6,495 bases of DNA from Deltaproteobacteria bacterium (GTDB lineage Bacteria > Desulfobacterota > Dissulfuribacteria > Dissulfuribacterales > QOAL01): positions 1 through 6,495 of the forward strand of contig JALWJV010000086.1 of assembly GCA_026996955.1 (NCBI GenBank), given 5' to 3'. Below are positions 1 through 5,478 of the stretch, in pieces (the first letter of the stretch is position 1; each line of letters starts with the position of its first letter). Below the pieces are notes generated by a model, which did not search any database, was not told the DNA's origin, and worked only from the letters and a program-made list of their open reading frames with translations. Made by a program: the position numbers and the translations under genes.

Positions 1-548
1 ACAAGCAGCCTGAGATCACGCTCAATGTAAGTTTGAAAATAATCACGCAATGCCTGGGTAGGGTTCAATTGTCTATCCCAGATTCTGGGATAAAACCCCT
101 TGTACATCAAAGAATCAGAATCAGGCAAAGGAAATGAAGACTTGATTTCCTGTAGGCTGAAGGGCAAAAGTCTCACAAGCGCAGTGCGTCCTGCAAGTGA
201 CTGGTTTATGGCGTTTGTTACTTCGAACTGCTGACTTCCCGTAAGTACGAACAGGCCGGTACGCCTGTCATTGTCAACTATATCCTGAATATATGATACT
301 ATGTCCGGTGCCCGCTGAATTTCGTCCAGGACCGCACCATCAGGATATTGAGACAGAAAGGCTCTGGGATCATCCATTGCAAATTGACGCACATCAGGCA
401 ATTCAAGGTTTGCATAGGGCTTGTCATGGAAAATTTTTTTACAAAGGGTGGTTTTTCCGCTCTGCCTTGGTCCCGTGATGGTAACCACCGGGTACTGACG
501 GGCATACTGCAGCAAAACTGGTTCTATTGTTCGATCAACGAGAGGCAT
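1..548 (-). CDS. ATP_13/DUF4143-type AAA ATPase, N-terminal part (cut by left edge)
   Basis: This frame is open from the ATG at 548 to the window edge (182 complete codons), so the gene is partial rather than visibly broken. The translation starts MPLVDRTIEP. It has a Walker A motif GPRQSGKTT at residues 26-34, a Walker B-like LDEIQR at 74-79, a sensor-like LTGSQQ at 102-107 and QSLAGRT at 116-122. These are the hallmarks of the AAA-like ATPases annotated ATP_13 (AAA_14) with a C-terminal DUF4143; the DUF4143 part would lie beyond the edge. An in-frame TAG four codons upstream (558-560) rules out a longer protein, although no Shine-Dalgarno is visible. It is a clear paralogue of the divergent gene at 689: both have about 24 residues before Walker A and share many short blocks such as YPVVT and QTY(I/L)ERD. 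Family members bind ATP, but their cellular role is not established and I assign none. Confidence 0.88.
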   Translation of the reverse strand, partial: MPLVDRTIEPVLLQYARQYPVVTITGPRQSGKTTLCKKIFHDKPYANLELPDVRQFAMDDPRAFLSQYPDGAVLDEIQRAPDIVSYIQDIVDNDRRTGLFVLTGSQQFEVTNAINQSLAGRTALVRLLPFSLQEIKSSFPLPDSDSLMYKGFYPRIWDRQLNPTQALRDYFQTYIERDLRLL

Positions 549-565
549 GTTACAAGGCTACATAA

Positions 566-593
566 AAACTGCACATTTTGCAACCTGCAGTTT
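566..593. repeat. Perfect 8-bp dyad (possible operator or leader hairpin)
   Basis: AAACTGCA (566-573) and TGCAGTTT (586-593) are exact reverse complements separated by 12 bp. The dyad lies 18-45 bp upstream of the left ATPase start. It would fall either at the start of that gene's transcript or over its promoter. An operator and an RNA hairpin are both possible; there is no T-tract that would suggest a terminator. Confidence 0.45.
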
Positions 594-664
594 CATTTTA
601 CACCATTCCAGAAATAAGCAGCAAGACTGTTGTGCAAATCGGGAACAGAAGGTTGCATTTTACA
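574..664. repeat. Three CATTTTRCA repeats in near-helical phase
   Basis: CATTTTGCA occurs at 574-582 and CATTTTACA at 594-602 and 656-664. The last two copies agree over ten bases (CATTTTACAC). The start-to-start distances are 20 and 62 bp, close to whole turns of B-DNA, so all copies could face the same side of the helix. This suggests binding sites for one regulator, possibly one of the ATPases themselves; that is inference. Confidence 0.4.
595..624 (-). promoter_or_regulatory. Candidate promoter for the left ATPase
   Basis: Read on the minus strand, TTGCTG (619-624) and TAAAAT (595-600) form -35 and -10 like boxes 18 bp apart. A start site would lie near 588, about 40 nt before the ATG at 548 and inside the 566-593 dyad. 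The -10 box overlaps one CATTTTRCA copy. AT-rich DNA gives such matches by chance, hence the low confidence. Confidence 0.3.
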
Positions 665-688
665 CAATCACATACTAACTTATAAAAC

Positions 689-1888
689 ATGATAACGCGT
701 GAGATTACCAAGGAGTTATTGGACTGTGCGGATGAGTATCCGGTGGTTACAGTCCTGGGGCCCCGCCAGTCAGGCAAGACCACCCTGGTGCAGATGACGT
801 TTCAGGATAAGCCCTACGTTTCCCTAGAAGATCCGGACACGCGCCTGGCTGCAGAGGCAGATCCCCGTGGCTTTTTAGGCCAGATGAGTGACGGCGGCAT
901 CCTGGACGAGGTGCAGAGGATGCCCGCCCTGCTCTCCTATATCCAAGGGAAAGTGGACAAGAATACTCAACCTGGACAGTTTATCCTTACTGGAAGTCAT
1001 CAGCCCAACCTGCATGAGGCAATAAGCCAGTCCCTGGCAGGCCGCACAGCGGTGTTAACCCTTTGGCCCTTTTCCATATCTGAACTGCGAAACTACAAGC
1101 AGCAATGGAATCCATTCGAACTGATAGTAAAGGGATTCTTTCCCAGGTTGCACGAAAAAAATCTCGCTCCCCGGCGCTTCTTTAACAGCTACCTGCAGAC
1201 CTATTTGGAACGTGACATCAGGGCACTGATACAGTTACGGGAGCTTACACAGTTCCAGCAATTTCTCACACTGCTGGCAGGGCGTGTTGGGCAGGTAATA
1301 AATATTTCCTCTCTCTCAAGTGATGTAGGCGTATCATCCAAAACAATCAGGAACTGGCTCTCGGTACTGAAGGCCTCTTATATCATATTTGAGCTGCCAC
1401 CATTTTTTCAAAATATCCGAAAACGGGTAATAAAGTCACCCAAGATTTACTTCACGGATATTGGGCTTGTGACATTCCTGTTGGGCATCCATTCGGAGCA
1501 GCAGGCACTCCGCGACCCCCTGCGTGGCAATCTTTACGAAAATCTGGTTATCACAGAAATAATCAAAGGCGCACTAAACCGAGGATTCAGGCCCGACGTC
1601 TATTTCTTCCGCGACTCTCATGGCAACGAAGTGGATCTCTTAATAAAGGAAGGAAGGATGCTTTTCCCCATTGAGATCAAGTCCGCTGCAACATTTTCCA
1701 CTGATTTCCTGAAAGGGCTGGACAGGTTCAGAGGTATTGCCGGAGACCATGTTGGTCCAGGGACCGTGCTGTATAATGGAGAACAGGAATTCAATGTCCG
1801 AGGAGTGCGTATTTTAAACCCGCTGGGAGTTCCGGATATCTGGAAGGCTGTAACCGTCCAGCAGGAACAGAATCACGAAAACAACTGA
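689..1888 (+). CDS. ATP_13/DUF4143-type AAA ATPase, complete
   Basis: A complete 399-residue protein. Its N-terminal P-loop domain has Walker A GPRQSGKTT at residues 24-32, Walker B-like ILDEVQR at 71-77, a sensor-like ILTGSHQ at 99-105 and QSLAGRT at 114-120. Residues 170-260 are a helical linker containing QTYLERDIR and a possible winged-helix-like segment. The C-terminal DUF4143-like part carries E314 and D316 (NEVDLLI) and E329/K331 (PIEIKSA), spaced as in PD-(D/E)XK nuclease folds. Length is normal for the family. The start is supported by alignment with the divergent paralogue, not by a ribosome binding site: none is seen. The BASS transporter gene begins 28 bp after its stop, so co-transcription is possible. 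The family is widespread in bacteria and archaea, often in many copies; its biological function is not settled. Nuclease activity is not claimed. Confidence 0.92.
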   Translation: MITREITKELLDCADEYPVVTVLGPRQSGKTTLVQMTFQDKPYVSLEDPDTRLAAEADPRGFLGQMSDGGILDEVQRMPALLSYIQGKVDKNTQPGQFILTGSHQPNLHEAISQSLAGRTAVLTLWPFSISELRNYKQQWNPFELIVKGFFPRLHEKNLAPRRFFNSYLQTYLERDIRALIQLRELTQFQQFLTLLAGRVGQVINISSLSSDVGVSSKTIRNWLSVLKASYIIFELPPFFQNIRKRVIKSPKIYFTDIGLVTFLLGIHSEQQALRDPLRGNLYENLVITEIIKGALNRGFRPDVYFFRDSHGNEVDLLIKEGRMLFPIEIKSAATFSTDFLKGLDRFRGIAGDHVGPGTVLYNGEQEFNVRGVRILNPLGVPDIWKAVTVQQEQNHENN

Positions 1889-1916
1889 AAGCACCTCAAA
1901 ACCAACTCGCACTGCC

Positions 1917-2831
1917 ATGACCACCAAAACATTGACATCTCTGTTTCCTCTATGGGCCATAGGAGTTTCCGCACTTGCTTGGTTATGGCCAGGGCCCTTT
2001 GTGCAATCAAGGCCTGCCATAGTGTCCCTGCTGGGGGTCATAATGCTCAGCATGGGCATGACACTTACCTACAGGGATTTTCTGGAAGTGGCAAGAAGGC
2101 CCCGTACAGTTGCAGCCGGAGTAATGCTCCAGTACTTTTTCATGCCCCTTTCCGCCTGGCTTATCTCCATGCTCCTCCACCTGTCTCCAGCGCTCACTGC
2201 AGGCATGGTGCTGGTAGGCGCATGCCCTGGAGGGACTGCATCAAATGTGATCTCCTTTCTTGCAGGGGGCAACGTGGCGCTTTCCATAACCCTTACCGCG
2301 TGCTCAACACTGCTTTCCGTGGGTGCCACTCCCCTGCTCACACTCCTTTATGCAGGCCAGACAGTGCCGGTGCCGGCAGCAAACATGTTCCTGTCAATCC
2401 TCAAGATTGTAATTGTCCCCGTCACGGCAGGAATAGCCATTAACACACTGGCGGGACCAAGGCTCAAGCCCCTAAAGAAAATCCTGCCCCTTATATCTGT
2501 GGGAGCCATTGTATTCATCATCGGGATAGTGGTTGCCCTTAACCACCACAACCTTGCCACTATAGGTGTTGCCGCAGCAGCGGCAGTTATTCTGCATAAC
2601 CTTTCTGGTCTTGCCGCAGGCTATCTCATCCCCAGGGCAGCAGGCTGGGACACCAGGACCTGCCGCACCATAGCAATAGAGGTTGGGATGCAGAATTCCG
2701 GGCTTGCGGTGGCCCTTGCTCTCAAATACTTCTCTGCGGCTGCGGCCCTTCCAGGAGCGGTTTTCTCTCTTTGGCACAACCTCTCAGGCTCCATGCTGGC
2801 TTCAGTCTGGTCAAAAAAATCCAGGGCCTGA
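1917..2831 (+). CDS. Bile acid:sodium symporter (BASS) family transporter
   Basis: A 304-residue, very hydrophobic protein with about nine or ten predicted membrane segments, so an inner-membrane transporter. The BASS signatures are present: SMGMTL at 45-50; QYFFMP at 72-77; CPGGTASN at 103-110, which supplies the unwound-helix Ser109/Asn110; and EVGMQNSGLA at 255-264, whose Glu255 and Gln259 match sodium-site residues of bacterial ASBT homologues. The family couples sodium entry to uptake of organic anions such as bile acids, pantoate or keto acids; the substrate cannot be read from the sequence. Start: the ATG at 1917 gives a typical family N-terminus (TSLFPLWA), but no Shine-Dalgarno is visible. 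It follows the ATPase gene after 28 bp and converges on AOR, with stop codons 12 bp apart. Its last codons for two lysines (AAA AAA) lie in the A-tract that serves as the U-tract of the opposing AOR terminator. Confidence 0.92.
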   Translation: MTTKTLTSLFPLWAIGVSALAWLWPGPFVQSRPAIVSLLGVIMLSMGMTLTYRDFLEVARRPRTVAAGVMLQYFFMPLSAWLISMLLHLSPALTAGMVLVGACPGGTASNVISFLAGGNVALSITLTACSTLLSVGATPLLTLLYAGQTVPVPAANMFLSILKIVIVPVTAGIAINTLAGPRLKPLKKILPLISVGAIVFIIGIVVALNHHNLATIGVAAAAAVILHNLSGLAAGYLIPRAAGWDTRTCRTIAIEVGMQNSGLAVALALKYFSAAAALPGAVFSLWHNLSGSMLASVWSKKSRA

Positions 2832-2852
2832 CATGCCCCGAAATCAGGCCCT
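2813..2852 (-). terminator. Rho-independent terminator of AOR, overlapping the BASS gene end
   Basis: AGGGCCTGA (2823-2831) and TCAGGCCCT (2844-2852) are a perfect 9-bp inverted repeat with a 12-nt loop. On the minus strand the GC-rich stem is followed, three bases later, by seven T (2813-2819 read as A on the plus strand), a canonical terminator for AOR transcripts. The left arm contains the BASS stop codon and the right arm the AOR stop codon. On the plus strand no T-run follows, so it should end BASS transcripts poorly or not at all by the intrinsic route. Confidence 0.85.
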
Positions 2853-4787
2853 TCGGCCTCCACCTGGATAATCATCCAGGTCCCAAAGTGGAGGGCCATC
2901 CCAGTTTTCAGTACGGGCCTTTTCATAAAGCCTTGATGCCACCTGGGGAAGATCAAGCTCCATGAGTTTTTCCCTTAGCGGTATTCCGCTCTCCTCATCA
3001 TAACCGTGAACCCTGTAATACTCCCTGAGCATCTCCCTGTGCTCCCTGCGTTCCTCCTCACCCCGGCTGGAATCACGGACATCAGGCTTCTGCGGTATCC
3101 GGTCATGCAGTGAACTTATGCCATGACGAACATTAAAGGCACGCTCGGTTATGTAGATACGCTCCCCTGCCTTCATGACTTCATCCTCTGTGTAATCAAT
3201 GCCTGTTGCGCTGGAAAGCAACCTTGCCACACCATCCAGCAAGGGGTACTTCCAGACCAGCGGCACTGCAGCAACCCAGCTTGTAACTGCCCCCTTGCAT
3301 CTTCCAAGGGCATCTGTCACTGCCGTCACACGCTCACAGACCGTAAGGCAGTTAACCACATCTGTCTCAACATCAGGAACAAATCCCTCACTTACAAGCC
3401 TTGTAAACACTTCGCCGTCATTTTCGCCATAGGCCCATGTCCTTCCCCTGAGGTGGTCCGCACCGCGGGTTGACGTTGCATGGGCAAGGGCCATGATTCC
3501 AGGCGGATGCACTCCCCGTGAAAGCCCCTTTACATGCCAGCAGTAATCAGGGGCCTTGCCGCCAATAATCTTTGCCATATTGTAAAGCCCCTCGGCAACC
3601 ACATTGCCAAACCCCTGACGCATGGCTGCACGGTGTACAAGCTCTATCTCTGCGTCCGCATCATCCCACTCAAGATCAAGCCCTTCAGTATCTGCCGCTG
3701 TAATAATACCATGTGCATAAAGGTCTTTTGCAAGGGTAATGGTATTTCCAAGGGCAATTACATCCATGCCGTACTTGTCAGCAAGATTTGAAAGCACCAT
3801 GATGGCTTCAGGCTCGGATACGCCGGAGTTCAGCCCTAAACAGTGAATGGATTCATACTCAAGGCCCGCGTTTTCTTCACCCCTGTAAGGACCGTCAGGA
3901 ATAACGTACCTGTTCTTGCAGGCAACCGGACAGCCGAAGCAGGCATATCTGCCGCTTTCAAAGCGCTTCCACGAATCGGGCATCAGCGCTTCAGGTATGT
4001 CTTTTTCCTGAAGATAGCGCTGATAATGGCGAAACCCGGGCTCCCAGGTAAGCACGCCGATATGGGTACCGTACTTCCGAACAGTATTGTGCTGAAAATC
4101 ATCGGTTATGAAAAATTTCCTGTCAGCATCCGCAAGCTCCCTGAACTCTTCAGCCCGGGCAAGTGAAGGTTTAATCGTGCCGCGTACCGCTATTGCCTTC
4201 AGGCGTTTTGCACCCCATACAGCCCCACTTCCCCTTGCGGCAGAGGAATGTTTGTCAACGATGGTAGATGCAAAACGGACCAGGTTCTCCCCTGCCTGCC
4301 CGATACACGCCACCCGAACATCCCTGCCATGCTCCTGTTTAAGCGCATCAACAGTCTCCCAGGTGTTTTTCCCCCATAACCACGCGGCATCCCTGAGCTG
4401 GGCCATTCCATCCTCAATCCACAGATATACTGGAGATGGAGAGGCACCTCTGACCACAACCTGATCCACTCCTGCAAGCTTCAGAAATGTCGGAAACATG
4501 CCCCCGGCGCTCCCATCACCCAGTATTCCGCTATACGGAGAAAAAGTGCTGACCTCAACACGGCTTGAAAGGGCAAGGGGAGTGCCGCTTAACACGCCGG
4601 GGGCGATACACAGAACATTATCAGGGCCCAGCGGGTCAATCCCCGGCTCCACATCCCTGAACAGGGTATAGGAATTAAGCCCCCTGCCACCGAGAAACTT
4701 CCTGGCTGTTTCCGGATCAAGCGGGTTCCACTGAACAGTGCCGGAAGTTAAATCTACCTCAAGAACCTTGCCCTGCCAGCCATTCAT
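2844..4787 (-). CDS. Aldehyde:ferredoxin oxidoreductase family tungsten/molybdenum enzyme
   Basis: A 647-residue cytosolic enzyme (counted from the ATG at 4787) of the AOR family, which oxidises aldehydes to acids, or reduces acids, using a tungsten bis-pterin centre and a [4Fe-4S] cluster that passes electrons to ferredoxin. The N-terminal AFOR_N domain covers about residues 3-205, with GGRGLNSY at 33-40 and RGSG-VWGAKRLKAIAVRG around 185-203 for pterin binding. The C-terminal domain carries cluster cysteines C283, C286 and C290 (CFGCPVAC) and the distant C497 (DALGRC), matching the four-cysteine pattern of Pyrococcus AOR. EYES at 310-313 and STRGADH with H445 correspond to residues near the metal. 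All key residues are present. Two adjacent ATGs exist; AGGAGG lies 4 nt before the first (4790) and 7 nt before the second (4787), so I chose the second. No electron-transfer partner or ThiS/MoaD-like gene is adjacent. The substrate is unknown; an aromatic or aliphatic aldehyde are both possible. Confidence 0.95.
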   Translation of the reverse strand: MNGWQGKVLEVDLTSGTVQWNPLDPETARKFLGGRGLNSYTLFRDVEPGIDPLGPDNVLCIAPGVLSGTPLALSSRVEVSTFSPYSGILGDGSAGGMFPTFLKLAGVDQVVVRGASPSPVYLWIEDGMAQLRDAAWLWGKNTWETVDALKQEHGRDVRVACIGQAGENLVRFASTIVDKHSSAARGSGAVWGAKRLKAIAVRGTIKPSLARAEEFRELADADRKFFITDDFQHNTVRKYGTHIGVLTWEPGFRHYQRYLQEKDIPEALMPDSWKRFESGRYACFGCPVACKNRYVIPDGPYRGEENAGLEYESIHCLGLNSGVSEPEAIMVLSNLADKYGMDVIALGNTITLAKDLYAHGIITAADTEGLDLEWDDADAEIELVHRAAMRQGFGNVVAEGLYNMAKIIGGKAPDYCWHVKGLSRGVHPPGIMALAHATSTRGADHLRGRTWAYGENDGEVFTRLVSEGFVPDVETDVVNCLTVCERVTAVTDALGRCKGAVTSWVAAVPLVWKYPLLDGVARLLSSATGIDYTEDEVMKAGERIYITERAFNVRHGISSLHDRIPQKPDVRDSSRGEEERREHREMLREYYRVHGYDEESGIPLREKLMELDLPQVASRLYEKARTENWDGPPLWDLDDYPGGGRRA

Positions 4788-4794
4788 CATTACA

Positions 4795-4800
4795 CCTCCT
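4795..4800 (-). promoter_or_regulatory. Strong ribosome binding site of AOR
   Basis: AGGAGG on the minus strand is a full Shine-Dalgarno match. Its 7-nt spacing to the ATG at 4787, against 4 nt to the ATG at 4790, decides the likely start. Confidence 0.85.
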
Positions 4801-4849
4801 TATTGACACCTGGGGTCAGGAAAATGTTTCAGCCTCCTTCCATAAAACC

Positions 4850-4879
4850 TGCTATATGTATCTATTCAGTAATATAGCA
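4850..4879. promoter_or_regulatory. Candidate operator at the AOR promoter (8-bp dyad, 14-bp spacer)
   Basis: TGCTATAT (4850-4857) and ATATAGCA (4872-4879) are exact reverse complements 14 bp apart. The right arm overlaps the -10 box of the proposed AOR promoter and the left arm lies just downstream of the expected start site, a position suited to repression. The TATAT/ATATA half-sites recall ModE boxes (CGTTATAT-type, but with a shorter spacer). From memory, a 14-bp spacer recalls tungstate-responsive operators described in sulfate reducers, whose half-site bases differ. The regulator is therefore only a guess. Confidence 0.5.
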
Positions 4880-4923
4880 AAAGGAAAAATAAAAATGAAA
4901 TAGCATCTATTCCATCTATTCAG
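4860..4923. repeat. ATCTATTC direct repeats upstream of AOR
   Basis: ATCTATTCAG occurs at 4860-4869 and 4914-4923, and a shorter ATCTATTC at 4905-4912 forms a 9-bp tandem with the last copy. The tandem lies just upstream of the proposed AOR -35 box and the single copy lies in the spacer of the 4850-4879 dyad. Activator sites or chance in AT-rich DNA are both possible. Confidence 0.35.
4871..4899 (-). promoter_or_regulatory. Candidate sigma70-type promoter of AOR
   Basis: On the minus strand TTCATT (4894-4899) and TATATT (4871-4876) are -35 and -10 like boxes with a 17-bp spacer that is nearly all pyrimidine. Transcription would start near 4864, giving a leader of roughly 75 nt before the AOR start. 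The -10 box matches the consensus at five of six positions; the -35 box is weak. Confidence 0.45.
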
Positions 4924-5012
4924 AGTAGTGATTGCTCTTATTTTGGAGTGACTTTACGAAAAACAAGGCCATTTACCAACAATCATTAACATCAATACGC
5001 TGAACAGTTACC

Positions 5013-5018
5013 GAGGAG
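5013..5018 (+). promoter_or_regulatory. Ribosome binding site that fixes a TTG start
   Basis: GAGGAG ends 7 nt before the TTG at 5026. There is no in-frame ATG nearby, and the family motif YGTLR begins at residue 9 from this TTG, so the site and the homology agree on the unusual start codon. I found no convincing promoter for this gene in the rest of the 235-bp spacer. Confidence 0.8.
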
Positions 5019-5025
5019 CTACCCT

Positions 5026-5478
5026 TTGAACCACGAATATATTTTTGTATATGGAACGCTTAGACGTAATACTGGTCAATCCAAACACCATTTGCTTGAA
5101 AGATATTCAGACTTCATTGGTGATGGATATGTGCACGGCAAACTTTATGAGGCAGGCGGTTATCCGGGACTGAAAATGACTGAGTGTTCAAAACAAAAAG
5201 TATATGGGGAGGTCTACAGGCTTAGCAATGCGGATTATGTTTTCAAGGTGCTGGATGACTACGAGGGGTGCAGTGACAAGTCGCCGGAGCCGCATGAATA
5301 CAGGAGGATACAGGTACGCGTTCATCTTGCTGACGGACGAAGCCTGAAGGCATGGGCCTATGAATACAATCATCCTGCAGAGGATCTTGAGTTGATACCC
5401 TCAGGAAATTATGCACAGTATCTGAAGGAGAAACCCAGGAAAGCCAATCAACTGGGAGCAGATTCAGGCACCCAGTGA
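5026..5478 (+). CDS. Gamma-glutamylcyclotransferase/AIG2-like (YtfP-type) protein
   Basis: A 150-residue soluble protein of the gamma-glutamylcyclotransferase-like superfamily. It shows the substrate-loop motif VYGTLR at residues 8-13, GKLYEAGGYPGLK at 38-50, GEVYRL at 61-66 and LDDYEGC at 76-82, whose Glu80 occupies the place of the catalytic glutamate. Length is typical of the bacterial AIG2/YtfP branch. Enzymes of the fold release 5-oxoproline from gamma-glutamyl amines or peptides, but many bacterial members have no proven substrate, so the activity is only probable. Translation starts at TTG behind a good Shine-Dalgarno. It is transcribed away from AOR and runs head-on into the ABC ATPase gene, sharing 31 bp; its last ten codons lie on the complement of the ATPase C-terminus. 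Why it sits between two tungsten/molybdenum-related genes is not clear from the sequence. Confidence 0.88.
   Translation: MNHEYIFVYGTLRRNTGQSKHHLLERYSDFIGDGYVHGKLYEAGGYPGLKMTECSKQKVYGEVYRLSNADYVFKVLDDYEGCSDKSPEPHEYRRIQVRVHLADGRSLKAWAYEYNHPAEDLELIPSGNYAQYLKEKPRKANQLGADSGTQ

Larger units (their letters stand above)
549..688. promoter_or_regulatory. Shared control region between divergent ATPase paralogues
   Basis: This 140-bp AT-rich spacer separates the starts of two divergently transcribed ATPase genes, so it should hold the promoters of both. It contains a perfect dyad (566-593), three copies of CATTTTRCA (574-582, 594-602, 656-664) and an inverted pair TGCAACCT (579-586) / AGGTTGCA (650-657). 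No convincing coding frame was seen in it. Shared regulation of the two genes is an inference from this layout. Confidence 0.55.

Noticed and set aside
299..505. A 68-codon minus-strand frame within the left ATPase
   Set aside because: It is an off-frame reading of the gene; the true frame is open over the whole 548 bp and carries the Walker motifs.
659..686. TTTACA-N16-TATAAA as promoter of the right ATPase
   Set aside because: The boxes look acceptable, but transcription would begin at about 692, after the ATG at 689 that the paralogue comparison supports.
1..1888. The inverted ATPase pair as an insertion element or composite mobile element
   Set aside because: No transposase, terminal inverted repeats or target-site duplications were seen; the proteins are P-loop ATPases without a transposase catalytic domain.
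1952..2443. A 163-codon open frame inside the BASS transporter gene, another reading frame on the same strand
   Set aside because: It has no recognisable family features and overlaps a clearly real transporter whose motifs occupy the whole region; it is a shadow frame.
3123..4464. Several open frames of 77-118 codons on the plus strand opposite AOR
   Set aside because: They run antisense to conserved AOR sequence, including its cysteine motifs, and have cysteine- or serine-rich composition without motifs.
4788..4864. Molybdenum/tungsten cofactor riboswitch in the AOR leader
   Set aside because: The predicted leader is only about 75 nt and shows just short hairpins such as CCTG/CAGG; I could not match the larger conserved fold.
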